The notes: generated by a model from the sequence alone, not told the origin. A stretch of 64,000 nucleotides of DNA from Trametes villosa (GCA_002964805.2 PUDQ02000080.1:62001-126000), one strand, 5' to 3'; positions 32,955-45,915 are shown, numbered from the stretch's first letter. Program-made: numbers and translations.

Positions 32955-35511
32955 TCAACAGCGATTAGATGCTTTTTGGCTTGGTGAACAAGACATTCAT
33001 GGTTTAAAGGGATAGAGGGGTGCTTATGTCACAATGATACTCCTGGATACTTTGCAGACATGAGCAGGGTCTAATGATAGTATAGTGATCAGTTCAAATT
33101 GACTGTACACTACTGTACAGGCTGAGTAAGTGATTTATATGTCCTTCTAGTGAAGTTTTATAGAGGAGATGATGGTCATCAATATATGGCAATACCCCCA
33201 TGTTTTAGAGCTCATGAGCACCTTCCTAACGGTATATGACACCTGCCATTTGAAGCAGAACTGGAGAGGCAGTAGCCAGCAGAATTGGAGGAGGGGGCAA
33301 TAGTGTAAGCTGTGGCTGAGAACAAACACAACCAAAGCTGATGGCAGGGAACGCGGACTCCGCGTTCCCTGCCATCAACTTTGTTCATGTTTGGCTCCCA
33401 ACACAAATGCTTTCATTTTAGGCCACTGGATAGTCTAATCATCATGTATCATATGTCATCAGAAAGCTATGGGTGAGTAGATTCCGGTGGTGTACAAATG
33501 GTGATGTAATTATTACCATAGCAATCATGGTTAGAACTGCAATTCTCCATTGGTACCACAATTCAGCCACATTCAGCTTCTAGGCCTTGTATCTTGGGAT
33601 AATGTGCACAAACCCCCAGAGTATTATATACCACTAGATTCAGCTTTTTAGTCCCTACCTGGCGGCGCTGACCTTGTACCTAGAATATGAGCATAAGCCG
33701 CATAAATGCTCAAACAATGCTAAAACTGACAGCAGTGCATAGTATAATGAACATGTAGACAGTTTTTGGTATGATACAATGGTTCAGACCATTCAGCCCA
33801 TAACATACCTGCTATGGTGTGCTAAACAGGCAAATTCTGAGCTGTTACTTTATATTCTCTGTAATAACTCAAGAAGGAGGGACATCACTGTCAGCTGTGG
33901 CTGAGAGCCAACAAAGCCAAAACTGATGGACCCCTAAAGTGTTATATGTCATCATATTCAGCTTTTTAAGATGCATCCAACGTTAGACGCTGAATTTCCC
34001 AAACTTGGTCATAGGCCTTGAAAGTATCAGTAGTGTGTGACCACATCTTATACAGAACAAGTCAATGTATCTAACCCTTGGTGATATGTCAATTGAGTGT
34101 TACTGAAGATGGAATATATAAATGAGAATGCCCCTACATTCAAGTAGTTAATCACTACACTGCTACTAACAGTAAAAATAGTAAACCAAGTCATTAGCTC
34201 TTTAATAGCAGATTGTCAATTACTCAGACATATCATTTTGGCCCGTTTTATAAACTCCTTTGTATCTCTAGCCCGGGTAGTCCAAATGAAATCAAACAAG
34301 TGTTGTCAGGAAGCTATCTATGAGTAGGATCACACTGTGTTAAAAGTTAGATGTGATGTCTGCTACAGTACTGTCTAACAGTGCTACAATTCCCCGCTAG
34401 TGCCATAGTTCAGCCACATCCAGTTTCTCTCGCTAATATCTTAGTACTTCATGCACCAACCCCCAGAGTGTTGCATGTCATCGGATTCAGCTTTTTCATA
34501 TCTATCTAATGGTAGGCACTGATTTGTCATAGGCCTGAAAACCATCAGTAGCGTTGGATCACCCTCTATACAGATCAAGACAATATCTTCAACATAACAT
34601 GTATTCTTAGGATACAAATAGACAGAAAGGTCTTGTATCATAGCAGTGATCATCTATTAGCTATAGTTGTGCTAGTAATTTCAGTTAGTCAATGATAACC
34701 TTATAGCTGTTTATAATCAAGGCACTACTCAATTGTCATTCCCCTCAGTAGATTGTATATATATTACAGCCTAGGTTGTTTGCTGTGTTCAGCCAATTTT
34801 CAGCTCTGTTGGACTGCTCCTACTAATAGCTATGTGAAATATCTATGGTTTGAGAATACTAGCAGGATGGCCTACAAAGATCAGCGTGATAAAGAAGAAA
34901 ATAGGCTGTACCATCAAAATATGCCTCAATCAGTGCCTGTACACAACCCTCAGCTCTGTGACATCAGTTCAGATATGTGATCATTGCTTGCTGATGAATG
35001 GCATGGCTTATATGAATGATCTTTGAGCATATAATCACCCAAACTGCCTGAAAGCATACTGATCTATGAGCATCTCTGAACACATGAGGATATCGGTGGT
35101 GGAGCCACTCCTCCCGTGGTAGAGTGCCCACCCATTGGGAAGCATTGCTGAGATATTTCTTTGATGACATCCACAAAATCCAGATGAGCTGCTAGCAATG
35201 CTGTATGAGCTATTCTGCAATCAGACAATTGCTACAAGTGACATGTAGATCAACCAAATCAATGCATCTTGTGCACATTGCTTGTCCTGTCCATAAAACA
35301 GTAGATTTTCTCTGTAGTATTGAGTAAATATTATCAGACATTATTACATCTGGAAAATAAGCAGATTTAAATCAAAATAGTGTTGTCAGATTTATACACT
35401 ATAGTGATGTAAAATGACTATTATGTGCACTAAGAGGTGTTCATAAATGGTAGAAATGCTCTGCAACACTTCATCAATCGGATATGCCAGTATTGGCCCT
35501 CTTCCCCCAAG
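32931..35511 (+). mobile_element. ATIR-family element, 5' truncated
   Basis: It starts inside the family body at CATTCAGTAAGG and runs to the 3' terminus at 35511. The beta-site position carries a gamma-type hairpin (33339-33377, 18-bp per arm, core GGAACGCGG/CCGCGTTCC). The gamma site near 33900 has lost its hairpin. No coding region is credible. Confidence 0.7.
33339..33377. repeat. Hairpin at site beta with gamma-type sequence
   Basis: The 18-bp perfect arms 33339-33356 and 33360-33377 enclose a 3-nt loop ACT. The arm sequence (TGATGGCAGGGAACGCGG) belongs to the gamma type although the downstream flank (CTCCCAACACAAATGC) is that of site beta. Confidence 0.8.
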
Positions 35512-36123
35512 TGATTATGCAAGATTTAATCTCTCATGATCCAATAAGCACCCAGGGGGAATTGACTGTCATGCTGTGTTGTAAAGAATTCAGTATCTGT
35601 GAACAAACAGTTTTGAATGTGGGTAAAGCCACCAATTATGCTGTTGTGGCATGCTCACATGGCAGTACATCATGACTGGAGTACAACAGTGACTAATTGT
35701 TAACTAATCTCAGAATGGAATACTGTCACATCACTGGTATTGCCATGCTCAGATGGGATAATCAACGTGTTTGACCCCTAAGGAAGCATTGTTAGTGTGG
35801 CTTTAGATAGTGGTTTGGGGAGAAGCTGCCCATGCCATGCCACCTAGGGTTACACAGGCATCCTGCAGTGAGCATTAGAGCAAGGCTAGCAAGCAGTCAG
35901 AGTGGCTGTGTGCATGTTCTAGTCTCTAACCCTCAATTTTCTAGTGGGCTGAGACCCTAACCCCAAGTTTGTATGTGGAAGTTGTATGTGGTGCTTATTT
36001 CAGATCTAAGGTCTGATTAGCTGAGATTGAAAATATTTTCCCACGGGGTCGGATCAGCGTCACACATTTTGGCTGGGAGCTCACCCTATAAGAAACAATT
36101 TCTTCGTTCCTCATCAATCGTAA
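35512..36123 (-). mobile_element. ATIR-family 5' fragment, inverted
   Basis: Reverse-complement family sequence that ends with the inverted 5' terminus (CCTCATCAATCGTAA) at 36123. Its inner edge abuts the 3' terminus of the preceding element directly at 35511/35512, giving an inverted head-on junction. Confidence 0.7.
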
Positions 36124-37162
36124 CTTCCCTACACTCAAATCAACCTATATAACCCCTCACAACTACTACTACTAACAACTGAGGTCATACCGGATCGTGT
36201 CCCGGACCGGTACTCTCAGGTGAAGGTCATCTTATTAATTGACTTTCACGCACATCAGTGTCTATCTAGTATATGATATCTATATGGAATTTAATCCTAG
36301 AGCAACCAGTGCTAGGAATTAATTGTAGCCTAGTGCAACTAGCGCTAAGAGATATACATAACCATAACAAACGCAGATGGTTGTTACACTCTCTCCCCCT
36401 AGACCCATGTATGGGCCTACATGTATAAAGTAAAATGAATGAATGCTGATATTTGCAGTCATAGCACTATATGATACAAAGTTGTGCATAGTGCATGCAC
36501 AACTCATACATAAAATGAGTTAGTGAGCTAGGTAGCCTCACTAGTAGTGGTCAGAGTAGTGCAGTGGGATATATACACGACTGCAGTGATGAGCATGTTT
36601 TGGTAGTGGTTTTATGATTGAATATGCACACACCAATAAGTGCGGCTTTATGATTGAATATGCACACACCAATAAGTGTGGCTTTATACATTAGTACCAC
36701 AAAGTATGTGGACAAACCATTGAATTTTCAATGCAAAACAGTTGTGTCATTCCCGAGGAGACAACAAGAGTTGTCTCCTATGAAGGGACTGCAAATATCT
36801 GCAGTCATACCATTATGTCAATTTACTCATTTGCGGCAGCCATGTTGTTCTGTGCAGCAAGTGCGACCAAAGACTGGGACACAGTGGGGTTGTTAAGGTC
36901 CATGGAGGAGAGCGCAAGGGCCCCTGCCAAGTGAACACATGCAGTGCATGTGTTCCCTTCATTTTGATCTGTTGTGCAGCCTATTCTGTTTCTCCTTGTG
37001 CAAGGTCTTGGTGCATCCAACACGCAATGATGAGCAGAGAACATGTCACATCCAGTAAAGTCCAATTTAGCAGCAAAATCAATGTTCAATGATCAGCGTA
37101 TTAGACCTACAAGTTACCGTGGAGGTAGAACATGGTAGAATTCAGTTCAGTTACTATTACTA
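36124..37162. other. Non-coding region beside the MULE, with small repeats and hairpins
   Basis: It includes a tandem pair of 36-bp units at 36611-36646 and 36647-36682 (unit begins TTTATGATTGAATATGCACA), a 9-bp-arm hairpin at 36757-36778 (GGAGACAAC, loop AAGA) and a 10-bp-arm palindrome at 36933-36955 (GAACACATGC). The left part (CCTATATAACCCC, then TACCGGATC) may be a decayed LTR or the MULE's 3' flank. I cannot decide. Confidence 0.45.
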
Positions 37163-40100
37163 CTACATCATCCCGAAGGTGAGACTCAGGTCGGCCTCCC
37201 CGCGCCTGTGTACGTTCGTGAGGGCCATGGTGCGTCGATTCTCAGCACGGCTCACCGCGCGCTCCCAGGCCAAGGTCTTGCGCATGCACCATTTTGCCAC
37301 GCTCAGCCCCTCTGAGTCCGAGTGCTCGCGCGCGTCTTGAAAGAGCTCGATTGCCCGAGCAAGGCGGATGGATAGGTCATCAACAGAGAGACTTCCAGAC
37401 TCAAGATCAGGCAATATGTCCCCGTCATGGTCGGCGACCCAGCGCAGTGTGCCGTGGACGTTCTCCGATGCTGTTCGGAAAAATCAGGGGTCGGGGTTGT
37501 CCTCCTGATCACACAGGATCTCGATGGTGTGGCGAAGCGAGTTCTTAATCCTGTCGAGTTTGAGGTCCTCGGAATCTTCAGACTATGATTTAAGAATGCG
37601 AAGTTAGCGTCAATAATCAGTAAGGAATTGAGCAGCCCACCTCATATCCGGCACCTCCACCTGCTCCAAGACGGAATATACCGTCATGTCCAGTGGCTGG
37701 TGCCTTGTCAGTGGCGGGCGATGATGAGATCTGCAATATATTTCATCAGCATCAGCAGCGCATCAACAAGTCTAGGCGGTCAGGCTGTGCGCACCGATGA
37801 GGATCTCCTCCAGAATCCATCGTCTACCTCAGGGATATCCACATCAAAGTCCCCATCCGGACTCCTCTTTGGGGTTTGCATGCGCGCTCCGCCCTGTGGG
37901 ACGATGGCAGAGCGCTTGGTGCGCATGCACTTGATCCAATCGCCGTTCCGCATCTTCTCAGGGGGCTCGGGAGTGTTGCCGTCAACTGGGACCGTGTAGA
38001 AAGGTTGCACGTGGTAACGGGTTGTCTCCGGCGACCAGTCTGCTGAGGGGTGTCCAATGGCTTGCATGAGATGCTTGCAGAGTAGGTGCGAGTGATACTT
38101 TTGATTGCCGCAGTTGCACGTCCATGCCCGGACATCCGTGATGTATTCTCCTCGAATTGGCACCTTTTCGAGGTGCTCCCACGCTCGCTTCATCGCCGCC
38201 TGGGTGTACAAGAGGGACCGTGCCTGAGATTGGTGGACATCAGTAATGATTTCCCCGAGCGTCATCCGGTAGTGTGGGATCGCCTTCGTGACAATCGCGT
38301 ACAGAGCCAGGTCCAGGGGCAGGCGGTTGTAGACATGCAGGACAAAACATTTGATGTCGTGCCATAGAGACTCAACTATCATGGTAGTCCGCTTCCGGGG
38401 GATAGCCACTTTGTAAGCCGAGTGCGCCCAGAGTTTCCAGTGGGATTTGCAGCACCAGGAATTCCAGAGGTAAGCCCAGACCTCAGTGAGGTTGTTGAGC
38501 TTGCAATGCCGGTACATTTGTTTCACCGTGTCGTGATAGATGTCGTGTGCAGAATGTGGTTGTCCATGACGTTCGGGGAGGAGCGAATGCTGACAAGCGT
38601 GTTTGGTGAACATACACAGCACCGGGATGCGATGCGGCGCCAGGCAGAACTGGTAGTTGAGAGAAGTTGCTGGGGGTCCGCGTTCTGACGGAAGAGTAGA
38701 TGCATTGGGATTAACGTTAGCTGTGTCATGCCCAATGATCTCAACCTCGCGTCGGATATTGTCCTCCATCAGCAAATCATGTTCACCTCTTAGGCCTCTG
38801 TATCCTCTGTGTTAGAAGTTACAGGGGTTACAGGGATTTTAGAAGTCAGATAATGCAGAACCTTCCACAGAGATCTTCAGAAGCTACAGAGAGTGCAGAG
38901 CTGCAGAACCTTTTTTATGCAGGCAAATTTGTGTAAATTCATAATGTTTGCTGAGGTTTTTGTATCATGTGAAGAAGTGTTATGCAGACACTACTCAAAC
39001 ATATATAAAACACTTCAATTTATCAGTAGTTTTGGTGCCTCTGTGAGTCTGCCAACCTCTGTGATCTCTAAAAACCCCAGCAATATCTGAGTGCCTCTGT
39101 AATCTCTAAATATATCTTGCCAATTCCATCAGATGTTACAGAACTCATAGAGGAAAACATGTTTTGCTGATGTCGTCATCAATTCAGTCATGGCCCGAGT
39201 CCAAACCCCCCTCCCACGGCTCCTCAGCCCAGTCATCCTCCAGGACCTTCCCCTGCCACTCCTGGTCTGCCCAATAGGCACAGTCATTGCTACGGTCTTC
39301 ATCTGGCACATCATCGGAGAGCCCCACCCCGGACACATCAGGTGGGTTTAAGTGGCCAGTGCCTGCGTCTGCAAGATGAAAATCTTTGGTCAGGACTATG
39401 CTAGCCTCCTCGCCACGGGTGTTGCCAAGCGCCCTTGCAATAGCGTCCGGGGCAAGCCAGATCCGGGGTAGGGCAGGTGTGAGCACATCAGGCTGAGGCG
39501 CAACGTGAAGGGTGATTCGGAGGAGGGGTTTAGTGGGCGGGGGTGGTACCTGGCGGCCAGAACCAATCAGAAAATGTTCAAAGGGAAATATCTAGAGTAA
39601 CTCCACACAGACTGACCGGGGCTGCTGGATGTTGCAACAAAACTGGCACAAAATCCACATCAATGAACGGGAACTACCTATTGGCGGCTTTGGCATCATA
39701 AGGGGCAGGAGTGTCCCGGTTCTTGGCAAGGTGTTGCTTCAGTGCACAAATTCTGTGCCAAAAGCAGAGCTGGTATTTGGTGTCCGGAAAGACTGAGCCC
39801 ATTGCATCGATTTCCGACCAGTCCTTGTCAATGAGCGTGAACTCAGGGTCGACCCCGAGCTCCTTGAGCCTGGTTGTGAACCGTTTGAGCACCGCCTGCT
39901 TGGCGCCCGGTGCGGTGTCCTTGGTCGTGCAAAGGAAGAGAAACGCAAGCGGAATGCCGGAGCCATTCGCATCTGCAACGGCTGAGAATAGCTCAAAGTT
40001 CCCACCGTTTGTATCCCCTAATAGCGGAGATGTAAATGCAACAATTCCAAGTGAGGAAATTGGCGCACACACATGTGGAGTCCATTGCAAGCTCCTGCGT

Positions 40101-40587
40101 GTTCTCGGCCCATGCCTCCACGAAGTTGGTGATCGAGAAGGCAAGGCACTCTGTTCCTGGTGGCCTCCACATCTAGCAAGGCGATGTTGTCGCGTGCAAC
40201 CGTTCTTCTTGATGAACTTCCACGCTGACTCAAGTGGGCAGTCTGTGAGCTTCCATTCATCCCGACTTGCCACCGTCCAATAATAATACACTCCCTTCAG
40301 CTTGAACGGCAGCCCGCCCTCGGTCGCCTTACGACCACGCATTTCTTTTTGGATGATGAACTTCCAGATCTGAGACCCAGGACATCAAGATCTCAATTCA
40401 CAATTCCTGGCAAGTGCCACCCACCTCGCTTGGGGTTTGCGAGCGCGCGTGCTCTCTGATGTATGCTTTCCATTTCTCCGGCAGCTCGGTCTCTCGGTAT
40501 GCAAGGTGATCCACGGCATGTGTGATTGAGACACCTATGACGTCGGACGTCGGGCTGACCTTGAGATGCAGCCATCCATTACACGGA
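37163..40587 (-). pseudogene. MULE transposase, catalytic and SWIM part (decayed)
   Basis: Minus-strand exons give a Mutator-like transposase. They include GWLHLKVSPTSDVIGVSIT (exon ending 40425), VYYYWTVASRDEWKL, then the first catalytic Asp region AMDST joined by a GT-AG intron to WDTNGGNFELF, then LIDKDWSEIDAMGSVFPD and QLCFWHRICALKQHL. Next come NNLTEVWAYLWNSWCC and a SWIM zinc finger TCNCG...LLCKHLMQA near 38.1 kb, ending with GMM at 37163. Defects are two frameshifts near 40.15-40.21 kb, TAG replacing a likely Glu before FPFIDVDFVPV, and a TGA near 37.49 kb. It is interrupted at 40588 by an ATIR element; the N-terminal part is at 46842-47401. It would have cut and pasted the element as a DDE enzyme, but is now inactive. 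Confidence 0.75.
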
Positions 40588-42624
40588 CTTGGGGGAAGAG
40601 GGCCAATACTGGCATATCCGATTGATGAGGTGTTGTAAAAAATCTTGATTATATGTTAACACCACTTTCTACACTGAAAAGCTGATATGGAGCATTGCAT
40701 AGTGTCACCTTGATGCAAGGCCTTGATGTACCTCCATATGTCGAGATACAAGATTCACTGACAACACCATGTTAGTTGGGATCTGCATATCGCTTATTGC
40801 AGCAAGGCCACAAAATACTTGCTTGACTCCCCTGGGCATGCTTTATTTCCTATGAATAGAGCAGTTAGCATACATGTCCCTTTGTGGCAATTGTCTCATT
40901 AGGTGGCAGCCCCTACAGAACTGCTAGCAATTGATGTTACTGTCTGTGTTTGATTGAGCTGTACTGGATGTATAATCATATATCAGTAAATGTTGAAACA
41001 GAAGTTTTGCTTCTAAGCATTGTGGATGAGTATTTGTTCTCAGTTCATCTCTATAAGCTATGACATTCCCCAACAACAGTCATTGCAAATTGGCATTGGT
41101 GTCATAGGGCTGCGGCTTGTGGGCAAATACTGGCTAAACAGCTTTTGATGATGATTCAGTCGGGTTTCTTGCTAATTATACTGTCTTATCCATTTGTGAT
41201 CATGCTACTAGCATTGCCAGACCATTGGCAGAGACAGCTCAACAAAATTGGTGAATTTGCTCAGCATAGCAGACAGCCTGCACTGTGATATAGTTCAGTA
41301 AAATCAGCTACAGTACAGGTCACTTGAGTAGAGAAACAGCTACAAGATTGGTTTACTATCTCTACTATTAATGACAGCTTATGGCTACGGGTCCAATATG
41401 GGGAAATTATCAGACATGTTCCATCTGCAAGACCATTTGATTGTTGTCCTCACAGGGGCTAGGCAAATAGGCTGAATCTATATATGGGGTGATACAACAT
41501 GACCAACAGTTTGAAGGCCTGTGACTATGTTTGGCTCATATCATCCACGATGGGATAGATTTAAAAACTGGGCCCAATATCCCATTGACTTGTTTCTTGT
41601 TGGTTAAACTCCTAGGGCTAGAGACACAAGGGGATTTGTGTCACAAGCCAAACAAAGCCACAGCTTACATTGATGTCCCTCCTTCCTTCTGGATTTCATG
41701 TATTTCACAAAAGCAATGGCTCAGTACTTGAACACTGCTGCCACTTTGATCATATTATGAGCGTACATATAGCCTGTGACTATCCTTGCAACATATGACA
41801 TATTCCAATGAATAGGGATGGAAAAGCTGAATCTAATGGTACATAATACTGCAGGGGTTTGTGCACATTATACTGAGATATGAGCTGTAGAAGCAGAATG
41901 TGGCTGAATTGTTGCACTGATGGGCATTTGTTGCCCTATTTATGAGTGCTAGAGTGGGTATTACATCCCAATATGTACACCAGCTTTCTGTTGACATACA
42001 ATTCAAGATATTGGGGCCTTTCAATCGTCCAAAATGAAGGCATTTGCTTTGGTTGTGTTTGTACTCAGCCACAGCTCACATTACTGCCCCCTTCTCTAGT
42101 TCTTTTGGCCACTGTTTCTCCAGTGTTGCTTCAAATGGCACATGTCATATGCTGTTAGGAAGGTGTTCTAGATCTCCACATTATGAGGGTATCGATGGTC
42201 ATTGATCACCATCATATCACTCACAGTACCTTGTCAGAAGGGCATACAAACCATTTATTGAGCTTGTACAGCATTTTATAGCTGATGTGTATTGATGCCT
42301 AACACCTCATTAGACCCTGATTATGTCTGCACAGTATCCAGGGGTGTAGCTGTGATACAAGCACCTCTATGTTCCTTCAAACCATCAATGTCTTATTTAC
42401 CAAGCAAAAAGCAGTAAACTGCTGTTTACACAGTAGTCTCCTTACTAAATGGTTTATATCTTTTCTTCATAATACACTAGTAGTCAAGAGCTACCTAATG
42501 TGATTGTTTTTGTGGCTCTATACCCTCTAGTAATTGCACCAAAGCTGTTTTACTACATTTTGAAGCAAGGCTCTTGGAGCCTTTCCCTCCCGCAAAATAA
42601 GCGAGATATGGCTAAGTCCGACCA

Positions 42625-42660
42625 GCGCTAGTAGAAGTCGCCTGCGACTTCTACTAGCGC
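42625..42660. repeat. Perfect hairpin, site alpha
   Basis: The 17-bp perfect arms (GCGCTAGTAGAAGTCGC and its complement) flank a 2-nt loop. It is longer and tighter than the version at 10270-10305. Confidence 0.9.
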
Positions 42661-43677
42661 CCAAGGGCCTTAGCCAAATTTTCTTGAAAAATGGGCGCTT
42701 TTTGCGGTATTTTGACCATAGCTCACTCATTTTCTATCCAAATTCCAAGTATCATATACCATTAGGAAGGCGTTTGTGAGGGCTATTTAATGGTGCCAAG
42801 CAATGATGGCACTGAATATTACAACACATAGGATTCAGCACAATACTGCCTAGAAGTGTCTACTAGGAGCCATGATGGCCACCTTTTGGCTCACACGTCC
42901 TCCAGTTTGTATCTATACTGCATGCATTATATATCATTATGAAGCTGCTCTAAAGCTCTACCTGATGAGGGTACAGTGCTATAGCTTCATCCCTTGATAG
43001 TCTATAATTATGCAATCATTGCTGTTTATATCATTCAATGGAAGCCTGTAGCAGCTAGTAAGGCATTGACTATGATACTGAGTTGTCAAGACTATGGTAC
43101 ATGTAAACATATGATGTACAACACTCAACACATCTACCAATCAAGCCATTGTAGTGTTCTAGCACAGTGCACTGTAGTCCATCTAGCAACTGCCTGCACT
43201 ACATCTTTACACTGGGGCATGCAGACTTTGCCTATTTGAGTATTGAGCTTGGCTGTTGTGATTGTTCTTATCACCTTAATGTACATAGGTGAACTTTGGT
43301 TGTAGGAAAGGGGTAACTATGGTCAATACAGTGCAATACCATATTGCTACTACTATTCTACTTTCAAGGGACAAGCAATGTGTATGCCCCTATAGAAATA
43401 TTGTTAGCACCCTCTGATGCTTAAGGTAAGATTGACCCAGCTCAAACCTGACCACTATGGTCACGGTGTGACGTGCACGTGAAACGGGCGTTCAAACGCT
43501 TGGATTTGTACGGTAAGTCATTATAGGCAAGCGCCCTACGGGAGAGGCGGGGGCGGAGTACGAGTACTACAGTAAAGCTAGGGACATTGAGTACGAGATG
43601 GTATGTACAGTAAATAGAATAAGGCCATAAGACTAGAAGCCCGCGGGATAGTACTGTGTACACTAAAGATAGTAGGT

Positions 43678-45822
43678 TCACGAAGTGGAAGGACAGTCGA
43701 GTTCATCGAGAATATTATTTGGCAAGACACGGTGGCTGCGATACTTCTTCGCAGCCCAGGCGGCTTGCGTACCATTAAGACCGCGCCGGTACGCGTCCAT
43801 GAAGCGACGCGAACGCGTGTAGAACCGCCGTATACTAACAAGGGGGACACTGTCCAAAGATGAGATAACATTACGCTCGAGATCCGCTTCGGCTGAGGAC
43901 GCCGGGCACTGGCGATAAATGCGCTTAGCGTAACCCCAGCATTGCTCAATGCAGTTCAGCTCGCAATGGAATTTTGGAAGGAATAGGACGGTAAAGCCGC
44001 GCATTTTGCAGTGGGCCTCGAGCAAGGATTCGACGTCGCGGAAGTCTGGCTGATTGAAGAGAAGGCGGCGGCAGCAACAGTGGAGCGTGGGCGGGCGGCA
44101 CTTGAAGTCGGGGCACTGTGCGCGTAGACTTCTGGCGTTCGTGAACCCGCGCTCCTCCAAGATGATTGTCATGCCCTTGAAGACGCCTTCCTGCTGCGGT
44201 GTGCCGTCCTCGAACTGTGCATCCCCCATGCGGATCTTGGTCTTGAGCACCTTGCCGTCTGGCCCATACACCGGCTTCCCATCGGGTCCACGGACAGGCG
44301 TCTCGACTCCGAACATAGGCTTGCCCTCTTGTGTCGGCTTCATTGACATGTTCCGCGCTGAGAGAGCATCGGCTGCCCGTTTGAGATGAGTCGTTGCATT
44401 GTCGAAGATGAGAATATGCTCTTCATCCGGGTAGTACTTGGCAAGGATATCCATCGCCTTTGTCGCCTGCTCCAGGATCTCCTCGTGCGTGAAATAGCCG
44501 TCCCGATTCTTCCCAGGTCGGAACAGTACACGCGTGGACTCCTTGCCATCGGGAGAGCGCAGCCAGCCATAGTCCGCAGAGATGAAATCAGCGACCATGA
44601 GCGAAGCGCCTTCGCCCTTCGCACGAGGGACGGCTTTCTCGGACTTGTGCACCCACCGAGTCTTCCGCCGGTCGTTTGCATAGAAGACCGACTCGTCGTG
44701 GAACCAGTAGACAACTCGACGACCAGTACAGGGCGCAGAGTCAGCCGGCTGCTGGGGAAGAGGTGTCGGGGGCTCGGGAGGGACTTCGGAGGACGTGGTG
44801 GGCGCAGCGGTATCTTCTACTCCATCCCGGTTCCAGGTACGCACGCGGTCACTCGTCTTCGCAATGGCAGGGAGGAAGGTCTTCCGGCGGTAGTTGACGA
44901 CATCAGCTCGTTCGTGTCCGTCAACATACTGGCCGCTCGGGACCTTCGTCCACCGGTACTCCAGAGCATGCATCCAGACCTGCGCCGTTGACAGAGAGAC
45001 CGGCTTCGTGAGACCAAACCGAGAGAGAACAGCGGGCTCGGACATGAAATGGACAATGTCCATGGCCCGGACATACTGCCCTACACTCTGAAGATGCTGC
45101 TCTATAGCTGTCTTTAGCTCCGGACGGCGGTCAAGGAGGTTTTGCTGCCATGGCCGGGCTGCTGTACACGGAAGAGCGTGTCGATCGGCAATGAATTCCC
45201 GGGTATGAGAGCGTAGAGACTTGGCCAGTGCCGGCCCCTTCTGGTAGGCGTGTGCCGTCTGTAGAGATGAGGAGATCCAGCCGCTTCCCGGACGCTGCTC
45301 AACGAAGAACGCGAGGAACATCTTCATCTGCTCCATGTGGTGCTGAAGTTGATCGTCCCCGAGCTTGAAGGGCAAGAAGCCCTTTCCGTTCTTCCTCCAG
45401 GGCCTCAGGAGACTGCTGATGTCCTTCAGCGCGGCCCGGGCCTGGTCCAGAGACGGCGGCGGCTCGAATTGCACCCGCTTCGTGCCCTGAGGTGGAGATA
45501 GCCCGGGCCCAGGAGCCTGCTCCAAGCCCGAGCCTGACGGCTTCTCTACAGAGGCAGGAGTCAGGGGAGGAGCCGGCGCCGGTGGCTGAGCATCCCTGGA
45601 AGGTGTCGGTACGAGAGGGGGAGTGGGAGGAGCCAATGGGACGAGGGACACCAGAGGGGGCCTATGGGGAGAAGCAGCAGGCTCGGGCACCGAAGCCTGC
45701 ACCACTGCTGCTTGGTTAGGGCACCATGTCGGCTGGGAGATTTCGCTGAATGTCGAATTAGCATGCTCGTATGTTTCGAGAGCGTTGGCATAAGATAAAT
45801 GTATTGATTGGGGGAGAGACAA
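43678..45822 (-). CDS. DDE superfamily transposase of the Tc1/mariner-type element
   Basis: A 714-aa open frame. Residues about 40-130 are Pro/Ala-rich and likely disordered. The catalytic triad candidates are Asp in YWFHDESVFYANDRR (about residue 374), Asp in HILIFDNATTH (about 472), and Glu/Gln-region ELNCIEQCWGYAKR (about 624), in the order and spacing of DDE enzymes. The enzyme would excise and insert the element at TA. The real start may lie in an upstream exon (45916-46167), because the first residues read more like an exon continuation (YANALETYEHANSTF). No disabling change is seen. Confidence 0.85.
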   Translation of the reverse strand: MSLPQSIHLSYANALETYEHANSTFSEISQPTWCPNQAAVVQASVPEPAASPHRPPLVSLVPLAPPTPPLVPTPSRDAQPPAPAPPLTPASVEKPSGSGLEQAPGPGLSPPQGTKRVQFEPPPSLDQARAALKDISSLLRPWRKNGKGFLPFKLGDDQLQHHMEQMKMFLAFFVEQRPGSGWISSSLQTAHAYQKGPALAKSLRSHTREFIADRHALPCTAARPWQQNLLDRRPELKTAIEQHLQSVGQYVRAMDIVHFMSEPAVLSRFGLTKPVSLSTAQVWMHALEYRWTKVPSGQYVDGHERADVVNYRRKTFLPAIAKTSDRVRTWNRDGVEDTAAPTTSSEVPPEPPTPLPQQPADSAPCTGRRVVYWFHDESVFYANDRRKTRWVHKSEKAVPRAKGEGASLMVADFISADYGWLRSPDGKESTRVLFRPGKNRDGYFTHEEILEQATKAMDILAKYYPDEEHILIFDNATTHLKRAADALSARNMSMKPTQEGKPMFGVETPVRGPDGKPVYGPDGKVLKTKIRMGDAQFEDGTPQQEGVFKGMTIILEERGFTNARSLRAQCPDFKCRPPTLHCCCRRLLFNQPDFRDVESLLEAHCKMRGFTVLFLPKFHCELNCIEQCWGYAKRIYRQCPASSAEADLERNVISSLDSVPLVSIRRFYTRSRRFMDAYRRGLNGTQAAWAAKKYRSHRVLPNNILDELDCPSTS

Positions 45823-45915
45823 GCCCAGCGGGGAGAACGCAAGCCGAGGCTGGTGTACCGAAGTCCCAGGGCTGCCGGACAGCTCGGCCCGCTGCGAAGC
45901 CTGAGGGTTCTGACA

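Noticed and set aside
3499..33377. CRISPR-like or tRNA-derived repeats
   Set aside because: Eukaryotic context, no regular spacing of direct repeats. The units are perfect inverted repeats embedded in a long TE.
36124..36420. LTR retrotransposon end
   Set aside because: There is a TATA-like stretch and a TGTTACACTCTC start, but no partner LTR, primer site or coding domain, so I did not annotate it as such.
39711..40283. 190-aa plus-strand frame
   Set aside because: Antisense shadow of the MULE catalytic exon.
3388..42158. Many 60-100-aa frames with LVCSQPQLT or CLFSATA motifs
   Set aside because: They are the same ATIR hairpin flank translated repeatedly in several frames and both strands, so there is no coding evidence.
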